Positions 1-10,500 of a DNA stretch of 64,000 bases are shown here, piece after piece. The notes under the pieces are model-generated. The model saw nothing but the letters and a program-made list of their open reading frames with translations. It did no database searches and was not told where the DNA came from. The DNA comes from JANJUO01 sp942492935 (GTDB lineage: Bacteria > Bacteroidota > Ignavibacteria > Kapaibacteriales > UBA2268): contig OW818654.1 of NCBI GenBank assembly GCA_942492935.1, positions 3,038,001-3,102,000 on the forward strand, in the 5' to 3' direction. Made by a program: the position numbers and the translations under genes. Position 1 is the first letter of the stretch. Each line of letters starts with the position of its first letter.

Positions 1-72
1 TATTGCAAATTAAAAAATTATCAAGTGATTGGGAGTTGTTTCCTAATCAAAATGAGATATTAGAAAACTAAT

Positions 73-168
73 GCTATAAAGCACAACTTTTAGTTTCAAA
101 CCCTTAAATTAACCCGAAGTATAAGATGTGGCATTCAGCGTTGAAGTAAGGAGGTCTGCGGAATCGTA
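73..168 (+). pseudogene. Decayed partial copy of the DUF3102-type gene
   Basis: This stretch aligns base by base, with many substitutions and small indels, to bases 2564-2660 inside the intact gene at 2214-3338. Shared words include TATAAAGC, TTTTAGTTTCAAA, GAAGT, GTTGAAGTAA and TGCGGAAT. It contains in-frame stops and no open frame survives, so it is a relic of a second copy covering about 32 codons. It suggests a past duplication, or replacement of an older copy of the element by a newer one. The match is seen directly; the history is inferred. Confidence 0.65.
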
Positions 169-340
169 AGAATTAAAAAAAATATAGAATCGAAAGGATT
201 TCGGTTAGATTTCAGAAAAATTCTCTGGTCTAATGTATACGGTAAGTACAACGAAAGTCCAAAAAATCGATTTCAAATTCTAATGTTAGTCCAAGATTTG
301 TCTTAGGTTTGTATAGCAAAACGGCATTTTTGCACTTAAT

Positions 341-440
341 TTTGTCTGAACCTTGTCCCGAATTGTCTGGACGTTGTCCACGATTGTTCACGATTGTTGA
401 CGCTTGTTCACGATTGTTGACGCTTGTTCACGTTGGTACA
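341..440. repeat. 10-bp phased direct-repeat array, iteron-like
   Basis: Ten consecutive 10-base units share the core nnnTTGknnn in exact register, with TTGT in nine and TTGG in the last. The inner units are nearly identical, alternating CGATTGTTGA and CGCTTGTTCA. The array drifts at both ends. The 10-bp period is close to one helical turn, so every core faces the same side of the DNA. It is noncoding, 287 bases upstream of an unknown gene. It could be a protein-binding array such as plasmid iterons, or a simple tandem expansion. Function is inferred. Confidence 0.7.
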
Positions 441-726
441 GCATAATTGGTTTTTCTCAGAAAAAATGGCGAAAATCTACTGATTCTTGGGGAAAATAGC
501 AGAAATTATTGGAAATATTCAATGAAAATTTCTATTTTTCTGAAAAAGTGATTTGTATTTTCTGATTTTTGGGTCAAATGAACTCTGAAGTAGAGAATTT
601 ATAAAAAATCAACAATAGAAATGCTCTTATTTGCTTGTAAAATTATATTTAATTGAAATGATAATAAATTCAAATGACCTTCGTTTCATTATTTGTTGAA
701 TTTTTTAAAATTTTATTGAATTTATT

Positions 727-1539
727 ATGGCTGTGAAATATTTAAATCATCATTATGGTGAAAATACCTCTAAAGGATTTAAAATTAATGAATATTATAT
801 TGATAAGAGAAAGCAATTTTTGGAATTTTTGGCTCAAATGAATGAAGAATATCGTCTAAATTTAATCAATAGCGACATAATTAAATTAACAGAAGAATTA
901 AAATCTATTGCACCTGACATATTTGAAACATACCAAAATGGAGATTTGTTTTCATCAAACATGTATTTTGGAATGAAGAAGGAAAATGAAATTGCACTAG
1001 CGAGTTATATTGAATTTCTTAAGATTTTAAAAAATAGATACGAAGAAATTGAACAGTTCAAGTTAAAATTTGGAGAAATTAAGTGGATTGGTGGTTATAG
1101 CAAATTTATAGAATTTCATCAGATACTTAATAAATATGAATTTGTTAACTGTGACTTACTCAGATTCAGACAATTTTTTTCATTCAGGTCTAGTTTGAAT
1201 TTCAATCTAAATCTGTTTAATACCTCAATTTTATTTTACAAACTTAATGAAAAGCGATTCATAACTGAACAAACATTAAATAAGCTGATTGAAAATGTTC
1301 AAATCTTTGGGATTAATGGCAGATATAAAAAAATAATTCAATCTCCAATAGACATGAAAATATTTAATGACAATAAAAGCAAATATATAGGAGGCAAATT
1401 TATAGCAATCAAAGATAAAAGAGGTAAAGTTAAAAAAAGAATATTATTAGAAAGTGAATATATAGGAAGTAAACCTTATAATAGAATAAATTCAAAATTA
1501 AGAGAAGCAATGTCAATTTTTGGGTTTGAGTTCGATTGA
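727..1539 (+). CDS. Hypothetical protein, 270 aa, accessory region
   Basis: I do not recognise this protein. It is rich in Lys, Asn, Phe and Ile, with no signal peptide and no clear membrane segment. A helical, charged N-terminal half (roughly residues 25-115) is followed by a basic C-terminal part around residues 200-260. Its base composition is very AT-rich like its neighbours. There is no good ribosome binding site before the ATG. The phased 10-bp array lies upstream and an excisionase-like gene downstream, so a DNA-related role in a mobile element is possible, but nothing in the sequence proves it. Confidence 0.6.
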   Translation: MAVKYLNHHYGENTSKGFKINEYYIDKRKQFLEFLAQMNEEYRLNLINSDIIKLTEELKSIAPDIFETYQNGDLFSSNMYFGMKKENEIALASYIEFLKILKNRYEEIEQFKLKFGEIKWIGGYSKFIEFHQILNKYEFVNCDLLRFRQFFSFRSSLNFNLNLFNTSILFYKLNEKRFITEQTLNKLIENVQIFGINGRYKKIIQSPIDMKIFNDNKSKYIGGKFIAIKDKRGKVKKRILLESEYIGSKPYNRINSKLREAMSIFGFEFD

Positions 1540-1755
1540 TGTAATATTTAATCTCCATACTCTTAATGGGCTTCGTATCGTCTCTCCCACTCGTTCAAAT
1601 GATATAGTATAGAAACTCCAAACCCTGAAAAGCTACATCTATTCAGCGTGTAAATTTCATCCCAAACGCTAACAACCCGCTTAAATAACTGTGATTTTAT
1701 TACGATATTACAATCTTTAAAGTAAATTATTTTTAATCATATTTAAGGAGATGTA

Positions 1756-2121
1756 ATGAGTACAAACTTAACCATCAGTTTCGATAATAATCAAATCGAA
1801 GAAATTTTACAGCATTTTGTTCTAAAACAACAAGATATTTCAGCAATTTCAACTACCACAAATAGTGAAAAGTCAGCTCCAAAAGCAAGTATGGGCTTGC
1901 CAAACTTTCTTTCCATTGAAGAAATGTGCAAACTATTCAAAGTCAGCCGTGTAACTATCAATTCTTGGATGAAACAGGGCAAAATTCCATTCCGAAAAAT
2001 ATCAAGACGTGTGTACTTTAATATTGATGAAGTTATAGAAAAATCACCCAAATACAATTTGAAATCAGTACATAGCTTTCAAAAAACATTGAAAAATAAA
2101 GAACTTAATTCAAGTATATGA
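1756..2121 (+). CDS. Excisionase/MerR-like helix-turn-helix protein
   Basis: A small DNA-binding protein of 121 residues. Residues about 50-95 read as an excisionase-family (HTH_17-like) winged helix: FLSIEEMCKLFKVSRVTINS is the helix-turn-helix, followed by a wing containing GKIPFRKI and ending at IDEVIE. The first 45 residues are Ser/Thr-rich and probably flexible. The start has one of the clearest Shine-Dalgarno sequences in the window (AAGGAG, 6 bases before the ATG). Such proteins act as excision or transcription factors in integrative elements and plasmids. The next gene is a DUF3102-type protein, which fits a mobile-element cargo. The specific target is unknown. Confidence 0.75.
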   Translation: MSTNLTISFDNNQIEEILQHFVLKQQDISAISTTTNSEKSAPKASMGLPNFLSIEEMCKLFKVSRVTINSWMKQGKIPFRKISRRVYFNIDEVIEKSPKYNLKSVHSFQKTLKNKELNSSI

Positions 2122-2213
2122 AAATAATACAAAGGTTGAATATTTGAAAAAAGTGCAAGTTTATGGTTTAATTGTAAAAAATTATATTTATTAAATTATG
2201 GAAAGGCTTATAA

Positions 2214-3338
2214 ATGAAAAATACAAATAATGGATTGGAATTATTTCAAGAGAATAAAATCGAGCAATATGTAGCTTTTGATTATTCTGAATTGGATTCA
2301 AAAATTGCTTTAGAATTACAACAAAAAGCAAAGAAAGCAAGAATGATTATGAAGAATATTGAAATCAAAACTATGGAATTAAGAGAAACTTTGTTTGAAG
2401 GTCATAAGTTGTTAGCAAATCATCACAAAGGTAGTTTTGGACACTGGGTTAAATCTGAAATTGGGATTAGTCCACAACACGCAAATAATTTGTTGAGAAT
2501 TGGGAATTACTCTGACAGTTTGAAACTGGTTTCAAACTCAAAAGAAAACTTTGAGAATTTAGGGTATAAAGCTCAATTATTAGTTTCAAATCCAAATACT
2601 TTACCTGAAGTAAAAGAATTGGCGTTGAGTGGTGAAGTAACTAAGTATGCGGAATTGAAAGCAATGCATGAAAACATGCTAAAAGAAAAAGAAATGCTTG
2701 AAAATAAAGTTAATAAACTTGCAGGTTTGCCTGATATAGTTTCAAAATCAGAGTTAGAGAAACAAGAAATTTTAAATCACTCCCGACAGATTCAAAATGA
2801 AAATGATAAATTAAAGTATGAATTGAATGTAGCTAAAACAGAAATCAAAGAGGTAGTCGTAGAAAAGATTGTAGAAAAAGAAGTTATTCCTGAAACAGTA
2901 CAAAGAGAATTGAAACAAGCAAAGGAGCAATTAAAGGAATTAAAAGCAATTGAAAAACTTAATTACAAAAAAGAACAGCAATTAAAAGCAGAATTGGAAA
3001 AATTGAAATTAGAAAATAAAGATTTATCTGAATTAAAAGCTAAAGAACAAGAAATTGAATATAAATATGAAAAATTAACCGATTTGTATTTAAGACAATC
3101 ACCAGCAAGTAATAGAATTGACCAGTATGCACAAATATTTACGTTCTTTGATTCGATGGACGAGTTTTATAAAAATTCAATGATACCAATAGTAACTTCA
3201 ATTACAACCAAAGAACTTGACGTTGAAGAAATAGTTGTAAAAGCACAGTCAATATTAGAAAATGTTGAAAATTGGATATTTGCATTTAAACAAAAATATA
3301 ATTTAAAATCATCTTCCGAAATTATTAGCTACCAATAA
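2214..3338 (+). CDS. DUF3102-type coiled-coil protein
   Basis: The N-terminal part (residues about 20-150) matches the DUF3102 pattern as I know it: a helical stretch, then GSFGHWVKSEIGISPQHANN and LLRIGNY. This resembles a helix-turn-helix-like module common on phages, plasmids and ICEs. Residues about 155-295 form a long Lys/Glu-rich coiled coil, and the last 80 residues are helical with a conserved-looking FFDSMDEFYKNS segment. It is cytoplasmic, with no signal peptide. A decayed second copy lies at 73-168. The family has no firmly known biochemical role; DNA binding or partition is possible. Confidence 0.65.
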   Translation: MKNTNNGLELFQENKIEQYVAFDYSELDSKIALELQQKAKKARMIMKNIEIKTMELRETLFEGHKLLANHHKGSFGHWVKSEIGISPQHANNLLRIGNYSDSLKLVSNSKENFENLGYKAQLLVSNPNTLPEVKELALSGEVTKYAELKAMHENMLKEKEMLENKVNKLAGLPDIVSKSELEKQEILNHSRQIQNENDKLKYELNVAKTEIKEVVVEKIVEKEVIPETVQRELKQAKEQLKELKAIEKLNYKKEQQLKAELEKLKLENKDLSELKAKEQEIEYKYEKLTDLYLRQSPASNRIDQYAQIFTFFDSMDEFYKNSMIPIVTSITTKELDVEEIVVKAQSILENVENWIFAFKQKYNLKSSSEIISYQ

Positions 3339-3390
3339 AATTGTTTAATTTTTAAATTACATATTATTAATTAATTAAAAAGGTTTAAAG

Positions 3391-3669
3391 ATGAAAAAAT
3401 CACAAAAAAATGGAAATTCAGAATTGGATTTAACAACAGTAACCGCAGATGAATTTGAATTTATTTTAGATGATATGAGGTTACAACAGAAAACTATTAT
3501 TGCAAATTCAGGTTTTGCAAGAGGCACACTTTACAATGACTTAAAAGCAAGTCGTGAAGGAAATAAACCTGTAAAAGGTTATTGGGTGGCAATATTACAA
3601 AATGAACTCGGTGAAAGGTCGTTCCAAATTTCAAGAAGTAATTATAAATATTATCTTGAAAGTTTATGA
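3391..3669 (+). CDS. Small hypothetical protein, possible HTH
   Basis: A 92-residue protein following the DUF3102-type gene by 52 bases in the same direction. Residues about 20-50 (EFEFILDDMRLQQKTIIANS then FARGTLYNDL) look like a helix-turn-helix in which GFARGTLYNDLKASREG could be the recognition part, but no family is recognised. It has no signal or membrane segment. A GGTTTAAAG-type weak ribosome binding site precedes the ATG. A hairpin terminator candidate follows at 3715-3748, suggesting this is the last gene of the small accessory operon. Confidence 0.5.
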   Translation: MKKSQKNGNSELDLTTVTADEFEFILDDMRLQQKTIIANSGFARGTLYNDLKASREGNKPVKGYWVAILQNELGERSFQISRSNYKYYLESL

Positions 3670-3714
3670 AAGTAGTTAACGGCTTGGAATTAATTTGAAA
3701 TTCATTACATTTAT

Positions 3715-3748
3715 AGATGGACTTCACTTCAAGGTAAAGTCCATCTTT
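3715..3748 (+). terminator. Hairpin terminator candidate
   Basis: A 10-bp perfect stem (AGATGGACTT at 3715-3724 with AAGTCCATCT at 3737-3746) around a 12-base loop, followed by only a short T-rich stretch. It lies 46 bases after the small gene ending at 3669 and probably ends that transcript. Confidence 0.5.
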
Positions 3749-3778
3749 AATAAATGAGTAATTTATGGTCAATTTTCA

Positions 3779-3934
3779 ATGGGAGAGAACATTTACTTTA
3801 ATTCTAAATTTAATAAATGGATAATAGAGTCATTAACAAAGTACTTGCCAATCCATAATTTCTATAAGAAAACTAATGATTTTAATGAGAATTTCATTTA
3901 TATCAATTCAATTTATCAATTTACTTCAATCTGA
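3779..3934 (+). CDS. Possible small ORF, 51 codons
   Basis: An ATG-started frame beginning MGENIYFNSKFNKW and ending FTSI lies after the terminator candidate. It has mixed polar and aromatic composition typical of AT-rich coding DNA, but no ribosome binding site and no recognised family. It may be a gene remnant of the accessory region or chance. Very uncertain. Confidence 0.2.
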   Translation: MGENIYFNSKFNKWIIESLTKYLPIHNFYKKTNDFNENFIYINSIYQFTSI

Positions 3935-4046
3935 ACCCACAAAAAAAATAGTATAGCAAAATCCGAAAAGTGTTGGAAATATATTGGAATAATATTACAC
4001 ACAGTTGTAATTCCTTATATATCAATAGTATAGCTATACATCTATC

Positions 4047-4200
4047 AATCCCTCTGGGATTGCTGGAATTACGCCAGTTATTTCCCCTTGGGGAAGGTTA
4101 GGTTGGGATTTACAAAATTAATCCCTATCGAGATTTTCACAGAATTTCTTTATTATTATTTTCAACTTTTCCAATTGTACTATTTTCCCATTCAAAAACA
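4047..4200. repeat. Dispersed intergenic repeat, copy A
   Basis: Contains imperfect palindromes of the type AATCCC-n3-GGGATT (4047-4061, and 4120-4135 with one arm mutated), the word GGGATTGCTGGAATTAC, and the tail GATTTTCACAGAATTTCTTT. The same elements in a similar order occur at 58040-58215. The short open frame running through this region (4088-4366) mostly reads this repeat and is not believed to be a gene. The rest of the 3670-4386 gap is AT-rich with nothing else recognised. Confidence 0.55.
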
Positions 4201-4386
4201 TTGCTTATTGAAAATCATAAAACGAATGAGTATTTACGAAAAAATAAATTTTTATCTGAATTTGAAGATTAAATATATTAAATTTAGTAATTTTGTACTC
4301 TTGAAATTGCTACATAAAGTTTTTCATAAATCAAAATGGATAAGAATTAAAAAAAATAGCAATTAAAAAATGACATTTTAATCAAA

Positions 4387-6492
4387 ATGAAGAGTGAAAT
4401 ATTGAGAACAAGAGCAGATAAAGCAATTATTTGGCTAAGAGCTTTTTATAGAAATCTTTCACGTTCAGCAGTAAATATGCACGAACGTGTAAAAATGACT
4501 GAACATTTTTTTTTATTAGTTCTCGCTATAATCATTGGAATTCTATCAGGTTTAGGTTCTGTAATTATTAAATTTCTCATTGAAGAAATATCCATTATTT
4601 TATTCCCTGGCAATGGAAATCTACTTCAAAGAATTCAACATTTACCATATTATTGGATTATTGCAGTTCCCGCTTTAGGTGGTTTACTTGTTGGAATTGT
4701 ATCAAAATATACTTCAAAAGAAGCACAAGGTCATGGTGTACCTGAAGTAATTCAAGCAATTATGAATCGTGGTGGAAAGATTAAACCAGTAGTTGCAATT
4801 ATAAAATCATTTACTTCGGCTATCACTATAGGAACAGGGGGTTCAGTTGGATATGAAGGACCTATAGTTCAAATTGGAGCAAGTATTGGTTCTACAGTTG
4901 GACAATTTTTTCGAGTATCGTCTAAACGCTTAAAAATTCTTGCTGGATGTGGAGCAGCAGCAGGTTTAGCAGCGGCATTTAATGTACCAGTAGCTGGTGC
5001 AATATTTGCGTTAGAAATATTATTAATGGATTTTGGAATATCGAAAATTGCACCAATTATTATTTCTTCAGTAATCGCAACTGTAATTTCACATTTTCTT
5101 ACTGGCAATTTCGTTGAATTTAATGTTCCATCTGTAGTAATGGTAAGCACTTGGGAAGTTTTTCTGTGGTTTTTACTTGGAGCAATTTGTGGATTAGTTT
5201 CATACATATTCATTAAACATTTATATTTTACTGAGCATTATTTTGAAAAGAAAATAAAAATTCCAAAAGTTATAAAACCTGCAGTAGGCGGATTGTTAAT
5301 AGGTATTATTGGCGTATTTGCTCCAAATATTCTTGGTGTTGGTAATGATACAATGAATTTATCAATCAATTCTCCAACAATTTGGTATATTATGTTAATG
5401 CTTGCAGGATTGAAAATCATAAGTACATCATTTACATTGGGTAGTGGTGGTTCAGGTGGAGTTTTTGCTCCATCATTGTTTATTGGTGCAATGCTTGGGG
5501 CTTTTTATGGTAATGTTATTCATGATGTGTTTCCTTTTTCAACAGCAGACCCTGGCATTTATGCACTTATTGCAATGGGCGGAATGATTGCGGGAACAAT
5601 TAGAGCCCCAATGACAGCGATAATTATAGTTTTTGAAATGACGCAACACTATGATTTATTAATGCCTTTGATGGTTACTTCAATTATCAGTTTATTGATT
5701 TCAAGTAAATTATCACGAGAATCAATTTATACTTTAAAACTTGTGCAAAATCAAGTAAAAATAAAAGGTCATACTCAAGATAATGTACTTAAATCAATTC
5801 TAATAGAAGAATTATATGACAATGAATTTGAGTATATTAAAGAAAATGCAAATTTTCAAGAATTAGTGAAATTCATAATTTCAAAAAATGTACCAGAAAT
5901 ATCTGTTCATAGCTTGAATGGAGATTTTATGGGTGTAATTTCTTTGAATAGTATTAAAGATTTACTTTTTGAAAAAGATGACTTAAAAAATGTACTTATT
6001 GCTGGTGATATAGCAGATAAAAATGTTCCATTTATAAATATCTCTACCGATTGTTTTAGTGTTTTGAATGAATTAAACCATAGAGAGTATGATATTTTAC
6101 CAGTTTTTGATGAATTAAATCCTAAAATTCAAATAGGTGTGATTTGGAGAAAAGATATAGATGAAGCATTTCATAAAGAATTGGAACGTGAAGAACTTAC
6201 TGCTTCATTTGCCGAAAAAATTTCCAAAAGAAATCAACAAAAAGATGTTCAATTTGCTGAAGGGCATATTGTTACTGAAATTTTAGTTCCTGAATCATTC
6301 ATTGGTAAAACTATTTTACAACTTGATATTCGCAAAAAATATGGAGTTGATATTTTATCTATTATAAAATCATCTGATGAGGGTGAAGATATCAAAGCTA
6401 TTCCTTCAGCTGATTATAAATTTGAAATAAATGATATTCTTGTATTAGCTGGAGAAATTGAGAGAGTGAATATTTTGAGAGATATTGTATAA
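4387..6492 (+). CDS. ClC-family chloride channel/antiporter with CBS and RCK_C domains
   Basis: An inner-membrane anion channel or Cl-/H+ exchanger. The ClC core (about residues 40-440) shows GHGVPE, SVGYEGP with the gating Glu at residue 157, and GSGGSGGVFAPSLFIG. The first motif has His where classical ClCs have the selectivity Ser (GSGIP), a variant I believe is common in bacterial long-form ClCs. A CBS-like region follows (about 480-600), then a TrkA-C/RCK_C domain (about 615-701, ending ILVLAGEIERVNIL), so ligand control from the cytoplasm is likely. The stop overlaps the truA start by one base (TAATG), implying translational coupling. No good ribosome binding site is visible. Confidence 0.93.
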   Translation: MKSEILRTRADKAIIWLRAFYRNLSRSAVNMHERVKMTEHFFLLVLAIIIGILSGLGSVIIKFLIEEISIILFPGNGNLLQRIQHLPYYWIIAVPALGGLLVGIVSKYTSKEAQGHGVPEVIQAIMNRGGKIKPVVAIIKSFTSAITIGTGGSVGYEGPIVQIGASIGSTVGQFFRVSSKRLKILAGCGAAAGLAAAFNVPVAGAIFALEILLMDFGISKIAPIIISSVIATVISHFLTGNFVEFNVPSVVMVSTWEVFLWFLLGAICGLVSYIFIKHLYFTEHYFEKKIKIPKVIKPAVGGLLIGIIGVFAPNILGVGNDTMNLSINSPTIWYIMLMLAGLKIISTSFTLGSGGSGGVFAPSLFIGAMLGAFYGNVIHDVFPFSTADPGIYALIAMGGMIAGTIRAPMTAIIIVFEMTQHYDLLMPLMVTSIISLLISSKLSRESIYTLKLVQNQVKIKGHTQDNVLKSILIEELYDNEFEYIKENANFQELVKFIISKNVPEISVHSLNGDFMGVISLNSIKDLLFEKDDLKNVLIAGDIADKNVPFINISTDCFSVLNELNHREYDILPVFDELNPKIQIGVIWRKDIDEAFHKELEREELTASFAEKISKRNQQKDVQFAEGHIVTEILVPESFIGKTILQLDIRKKYGVDILSIIKSSDEGEDIKAIPSADYKFEINDILVLAGEIERVNILRDIV

Positions 6493-7250
6493 TGTTTAAT
6501 TTTGCTATGAGCATTCAGTATAATGGTACTAATTATGCAGGTTGGCAGTATCAACCCAATGCAATGACTGTTCAACAAAGAATTGAAGAAACTTTATTAA
6601 AAATTACAGGACAAAATTTAAAGATTATTGGGTCAGGTAGAACTGATTCGGGTGTTCACGCTAGAGCCCAAATTGCTAATTTTCGTACAGAAACAGAACT
6701 TAAAATAGGTGAAGTAAAATTATTAAAAGCACTAAATCATTATTTACCAAAAGATATTAGAATAAATGATATTGTTGCAGTTGATGAGGAATTTCATTCA
6801 AGATTTTCAGCAATGTTTAGAGAATATTCATATTCATTAACAACAAAAGATTCTGTATTTCATAGAAATTTTACATCTTTTTGCAAATATCATTTAGATA
6901 TTAATTTACTTATTAAATCTGCAGAAATATTTCAAAAAAAAGCTGATTTCACTACTTATTCGAAAATTAACCCAGATTTAATTAATCCAATTTGTGATGT
7001 TCAACTTTGCGAGTGGAAACAACAAGAGGAATTTCTTTTTGAATTGAGAATTAAATCAAATCACTTTTTATATGGAATGGTTCGGTCTATAGTAGGTGCA
7101 ATGATTGACATTGCAAGAAATAAAATCACTATAGAACAAGTTAAGAGTTTTTTGGAAAAAAAAGATAGGAATTTAAATTCCCCTCTTGCAGATGCAAAAG
7201 GTTTAGTACTTGAGAAAATCTATTACCCAGATAAATATGGAATTGAATAA
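6492..7250 (+). CDS. truA: tRNA pseudouridine synthase A
   Basis: Makes pseudouridine at positions 38-40 of the tRNA anticodon stem. The active-site motif GSGRTDSGVHA carries the catalytic Asp at residue 52. YAGWQYQPN near the N-terminus and FLYGMVRSIVGAMI near residues 193-206 are family landmarks. The length of 252 residues is normal. The ATG shares its first base with the stop of the ClC gene. A bidirectional hairpin follows at 7353-7384. Confidence 0.97.
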   Translation: MFNFAMSIQYNGTNYAGWQYQPNAMTVQQRIEETLLKITGQNLKIIGSGRTDSGVHARAQIANFRTETELKIGEVKLLKALNHYLPKDIRINDIVAVDEEFHSRFSAMFREYSYSLTTKDSVFHRNFTSFCKYHLDINLLIKSAEIFQKKADFTTYSKINPDLINPICDVQLCEWKQQEEFLFELRIKSNHFLYGMVRSIVGAMIDIARNKITIEQVKSFLEKKDRNLNSPLADAKGLVLEKIYYPDKYGIE

Positions 7251-7352
7251 CTCATGTCAAATTTAACAAAGCAAATATTTAATTTAAGTTGCTTATAGTT
7301 AATAGACTTTATATAATAATTTGCTTTTTTTGATTGGTTTTGATGATTTTAA

Positions 7353-7384
7353 AATTGGGTTGTATTTTTTTGTACAACCCAATT
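7353..7384. terminator. Bidirectional terminator between convergent genes
   Basis: A 12-bp perfect stem (AATTGGGTTGTA with TACAACCCAATT) around an 8-base T-rich loop. It lies between truA (+) and the giant repeat gene (-), whose 3' ends face each other. No long T tract follows on either strand, so efficiency is uncertain. The remainder of 7251-7540 shows nothing else. Confidence 0.55.
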
Positions 7385-7540
7385 ATATTGATTATATGGG
7401 AAATCATGAAAAAAATTGTTTATTATAAAACTTCAACCTATTAACTGTTCCTACAACTCTATCTATTTAAGTACCAAATAAAAAGCCACGTAAATAATCT
7501 CTGTTTCTCATTTTTTTCTATTTAATTATGAAATTTTAAA

Positions 7541-10500
7541 TTAATCAGGTACACCATACCAAACAGTACCATCACTAATAAATACTTTCATTTTGCCGAT
7601 AATAATTGTATTTGCAAAACCACCAGAAGTAAAACTAAGTGATGCAGTTGAACCAGCATGAACTATATAAAACAATTGACCAGCAACACCTGTTGGGATA
7701 TTTGTAAAAGCTCCACCAACCCCATTATGAATTATAATACTCGAAGTAACCCCAGTTAAATCAAGACTACTTGTTGTTAAACTCCCAGTCATTATGACCT
7801 TTGGTGTATTTGCATCACCAATTAAATTTGTTGCTGTTATAGTTCCAGTTCCTGAAGCAACTATTGAACTACCAGTACCTACTGTCATTGTTGCAGAAGT
7901 ATTTGTTCCTGTGGTAATAGTATTGAAAGCACTACTTCCAGCTGAAGTCAAAACTGGATTACCATTAACAAGCAAAGTACCTGTTGCAAAATTGAAGTTA
8001 CCACCTGAAGCATAATTAATATCTTCAGGTAAAATTGTTCCATTTGAAATCATGCCAGTTAAAACTTTATTTGCTCCAATTACTGTTGCACTCATTGGAC
8101 CTGTTACATCACCTGCTAAATTGCCAGTGAAAGTTGTTGCACTTGTTGCAGTTGTTGCACTTGTCGCTGTAACCGCATTACCGGATATATTTACAGAATA
8201 AGTTCCTGACGTGATTTTTGAAGAATAATCTCCAGCGGTCATATCTATTGGAAGAATTGTATTGTCTAATATCATTGATGATGTTATTTTATCGACTCCG
8301 ATAACAGTGGCACTCATCGGACCAGTTACATCTCCAGCTAAATTACCAGTAAAACTTGAAGCATTCAAAGCTGTTGTTGCTGTTGCCGCATTTCCAGTTA
8401 TATCAATTGAATATATTCCAGTATTGATTTTTGAGGAATAATCTCCAGTAGTCATATCTATTGGAAGTATTGTATTGTCTAATATCATTGATGATGTTAC
8501 TTTATTAACTCCGATAACAGTGGCACTCATCAGACCTGTTACATCTCCAGCTAAATTACCAGTAAAACTTGAGGCATTCAATGCTGTTGTTGCTGTTGCC
8601 GCATTTCCAGTTATATCAATTGAATATATTCCAGTATTGATTTTTGAGGAATAATCTCCAGTAGTCATATCTATTGGAAGTATTGTATTGTCTAATATCA
8701 TTGATGATGTTACTTTATTAACTCCGATAACAGTGGCACTCATCAGACCTGTTACATCTCCAGCTAAATTACCAGTAAAACTTGAGGCATTCAATGCTGT
8801 TGTTGCTGTTGCCGCATTTCCAGTTATATCAATTGAATATATTCCAGTATTGATTTTTGAGGAATAATCACCAGTAGTCATATCTATTGGAAGTATTGTA
8901 TTGTCTAATATCATTCCAGAAGTTACTTTATTTACTCCAATTACTGTTGCACTCATCGGACCAGTTACATCACCAGCTAAATTGCCAGTAAAACTTGATG
9001 CGTTTAATGCTGTTGTAGCTGTTGCCGCATTACCTGATATATCAATTGAATATGTTCCAGTATTGATTTTTGAGGAATAATCCCCAGCTGACATATCTAT
9101 TGGAAGTATTGTATTGTCTAATATCATTCCAGAAGTTACGTTATTTACTCCAATTACTGTGGCACTCATCGGACCAGTTACATCACCAGCTAAATTGCCA
9201 GTAAAACTTGATGCGTTTAATGCTGTTGTAGCTGTTGCCGCATTACCTGATATATCAATTGAATATGTTCCAGTATTGATTTTTGAGGAATAATCCCCAG
9301 CTGACATATCTATTGGAAGTATTGTATTGTCTAATATCATTCCAGAAGTTACGTTATTTACTCCAATTACTGTGGCACTCATCGGACCAGTTACATCACC
9401 AGCTAAATTGCCAGTAAAACTTGAGGCATTCAAAGCTGTTGTTGCTGTTGCCGCATTACCTGATATATCAATTGAATATATTCCAGTATTGATTTTTGAG
9501 GAATAATCACCAGCTGACATATCTATTGGAAGTATTGTATTGTCTAATATCATTCCAGAAGTTACGTTATTTACTCCAATTACTGTGGCACTCATCGGAC
9601 CAGTTACATCTCCAGCTAAATTGCCAGTAAAACTTGAGGCATTCAAAGCTGTTGTTGCTGTTGCCGCATTACCTGATATATCAATTGAATATATTCCAGT
9701 ATTGATTTTTGAGGAATAATCACCAGCTGACATATCTATTGGAAGTATTGTATTGTCTAATATCATTCCAGAAGTTACTTTATTTACTCCAATTACTGTG
9801 GCACTCATCGGACCAGTTACATCTCCAGCTAAATTGCCAGTAAAACTTGAGGCATTCAAAGCTGTTGTTGCTGTTGCCGCATTACCTGATATATCAATTG
9901 AATATATTCCAGTATTGATTTTTGAGGAATAATCACCAGCTGACATATCTATTGGAAGTATTGTATTGTCTAATATCATTGATGATGTTACTTTATCAAC
10001 TCCGATTACTGTGGCACTCATCGGACCAGTTACATCACCTGCTAAATTACCAGTAAAACTTGAAGCATTCAAAGCTGTTGTTGCTGTTGCTGCATTTCCA
10101 GTTATATCAATAGAATATGTTCCAGTATTGATTTTCGATGAGTAATCTCCAACCGACATATCTATTGGAAGTATTGTATTGTCTAATATCATTGATGATG
10201 TTACTTTATTAACTCCGATTACTGTGGCACTCATCGGACCTGTTACATCGCCAGCTAAATTGCCAGTAAAACTTGAGGCATTCAAAGCTGTTGTTGCTGT
10301 TGCCGCATTACCTGATATATCAATTGAATATATTCCAGTATTGATTTTTGAGGAATAATCACCAGCTGACATATCTATTGGAAGTATTGTATTGTCTAAT
10401 ATCATTGATGATGTTACTTTATCAACTCCGATTACTGTGGCACTCATCGGACCAGTTACATCACCTGCTAAATTACCAGTAAAACTTGAAGCATTCAAAG

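Noticed and set aside
1540..1755. Possible tRNA fragment or attachment site because of a CTCGTTCAAAT-like segment
   Set aside because: No cloverleaf could be drawn and no duplicate of the segment was found.
4088..4366. Open frame of 92 codons before the ClC gene
   Set aside because: It starts inside the dispersed repeat, has no family, and its likeness to 58066-58431 comes from the repeated DNA.
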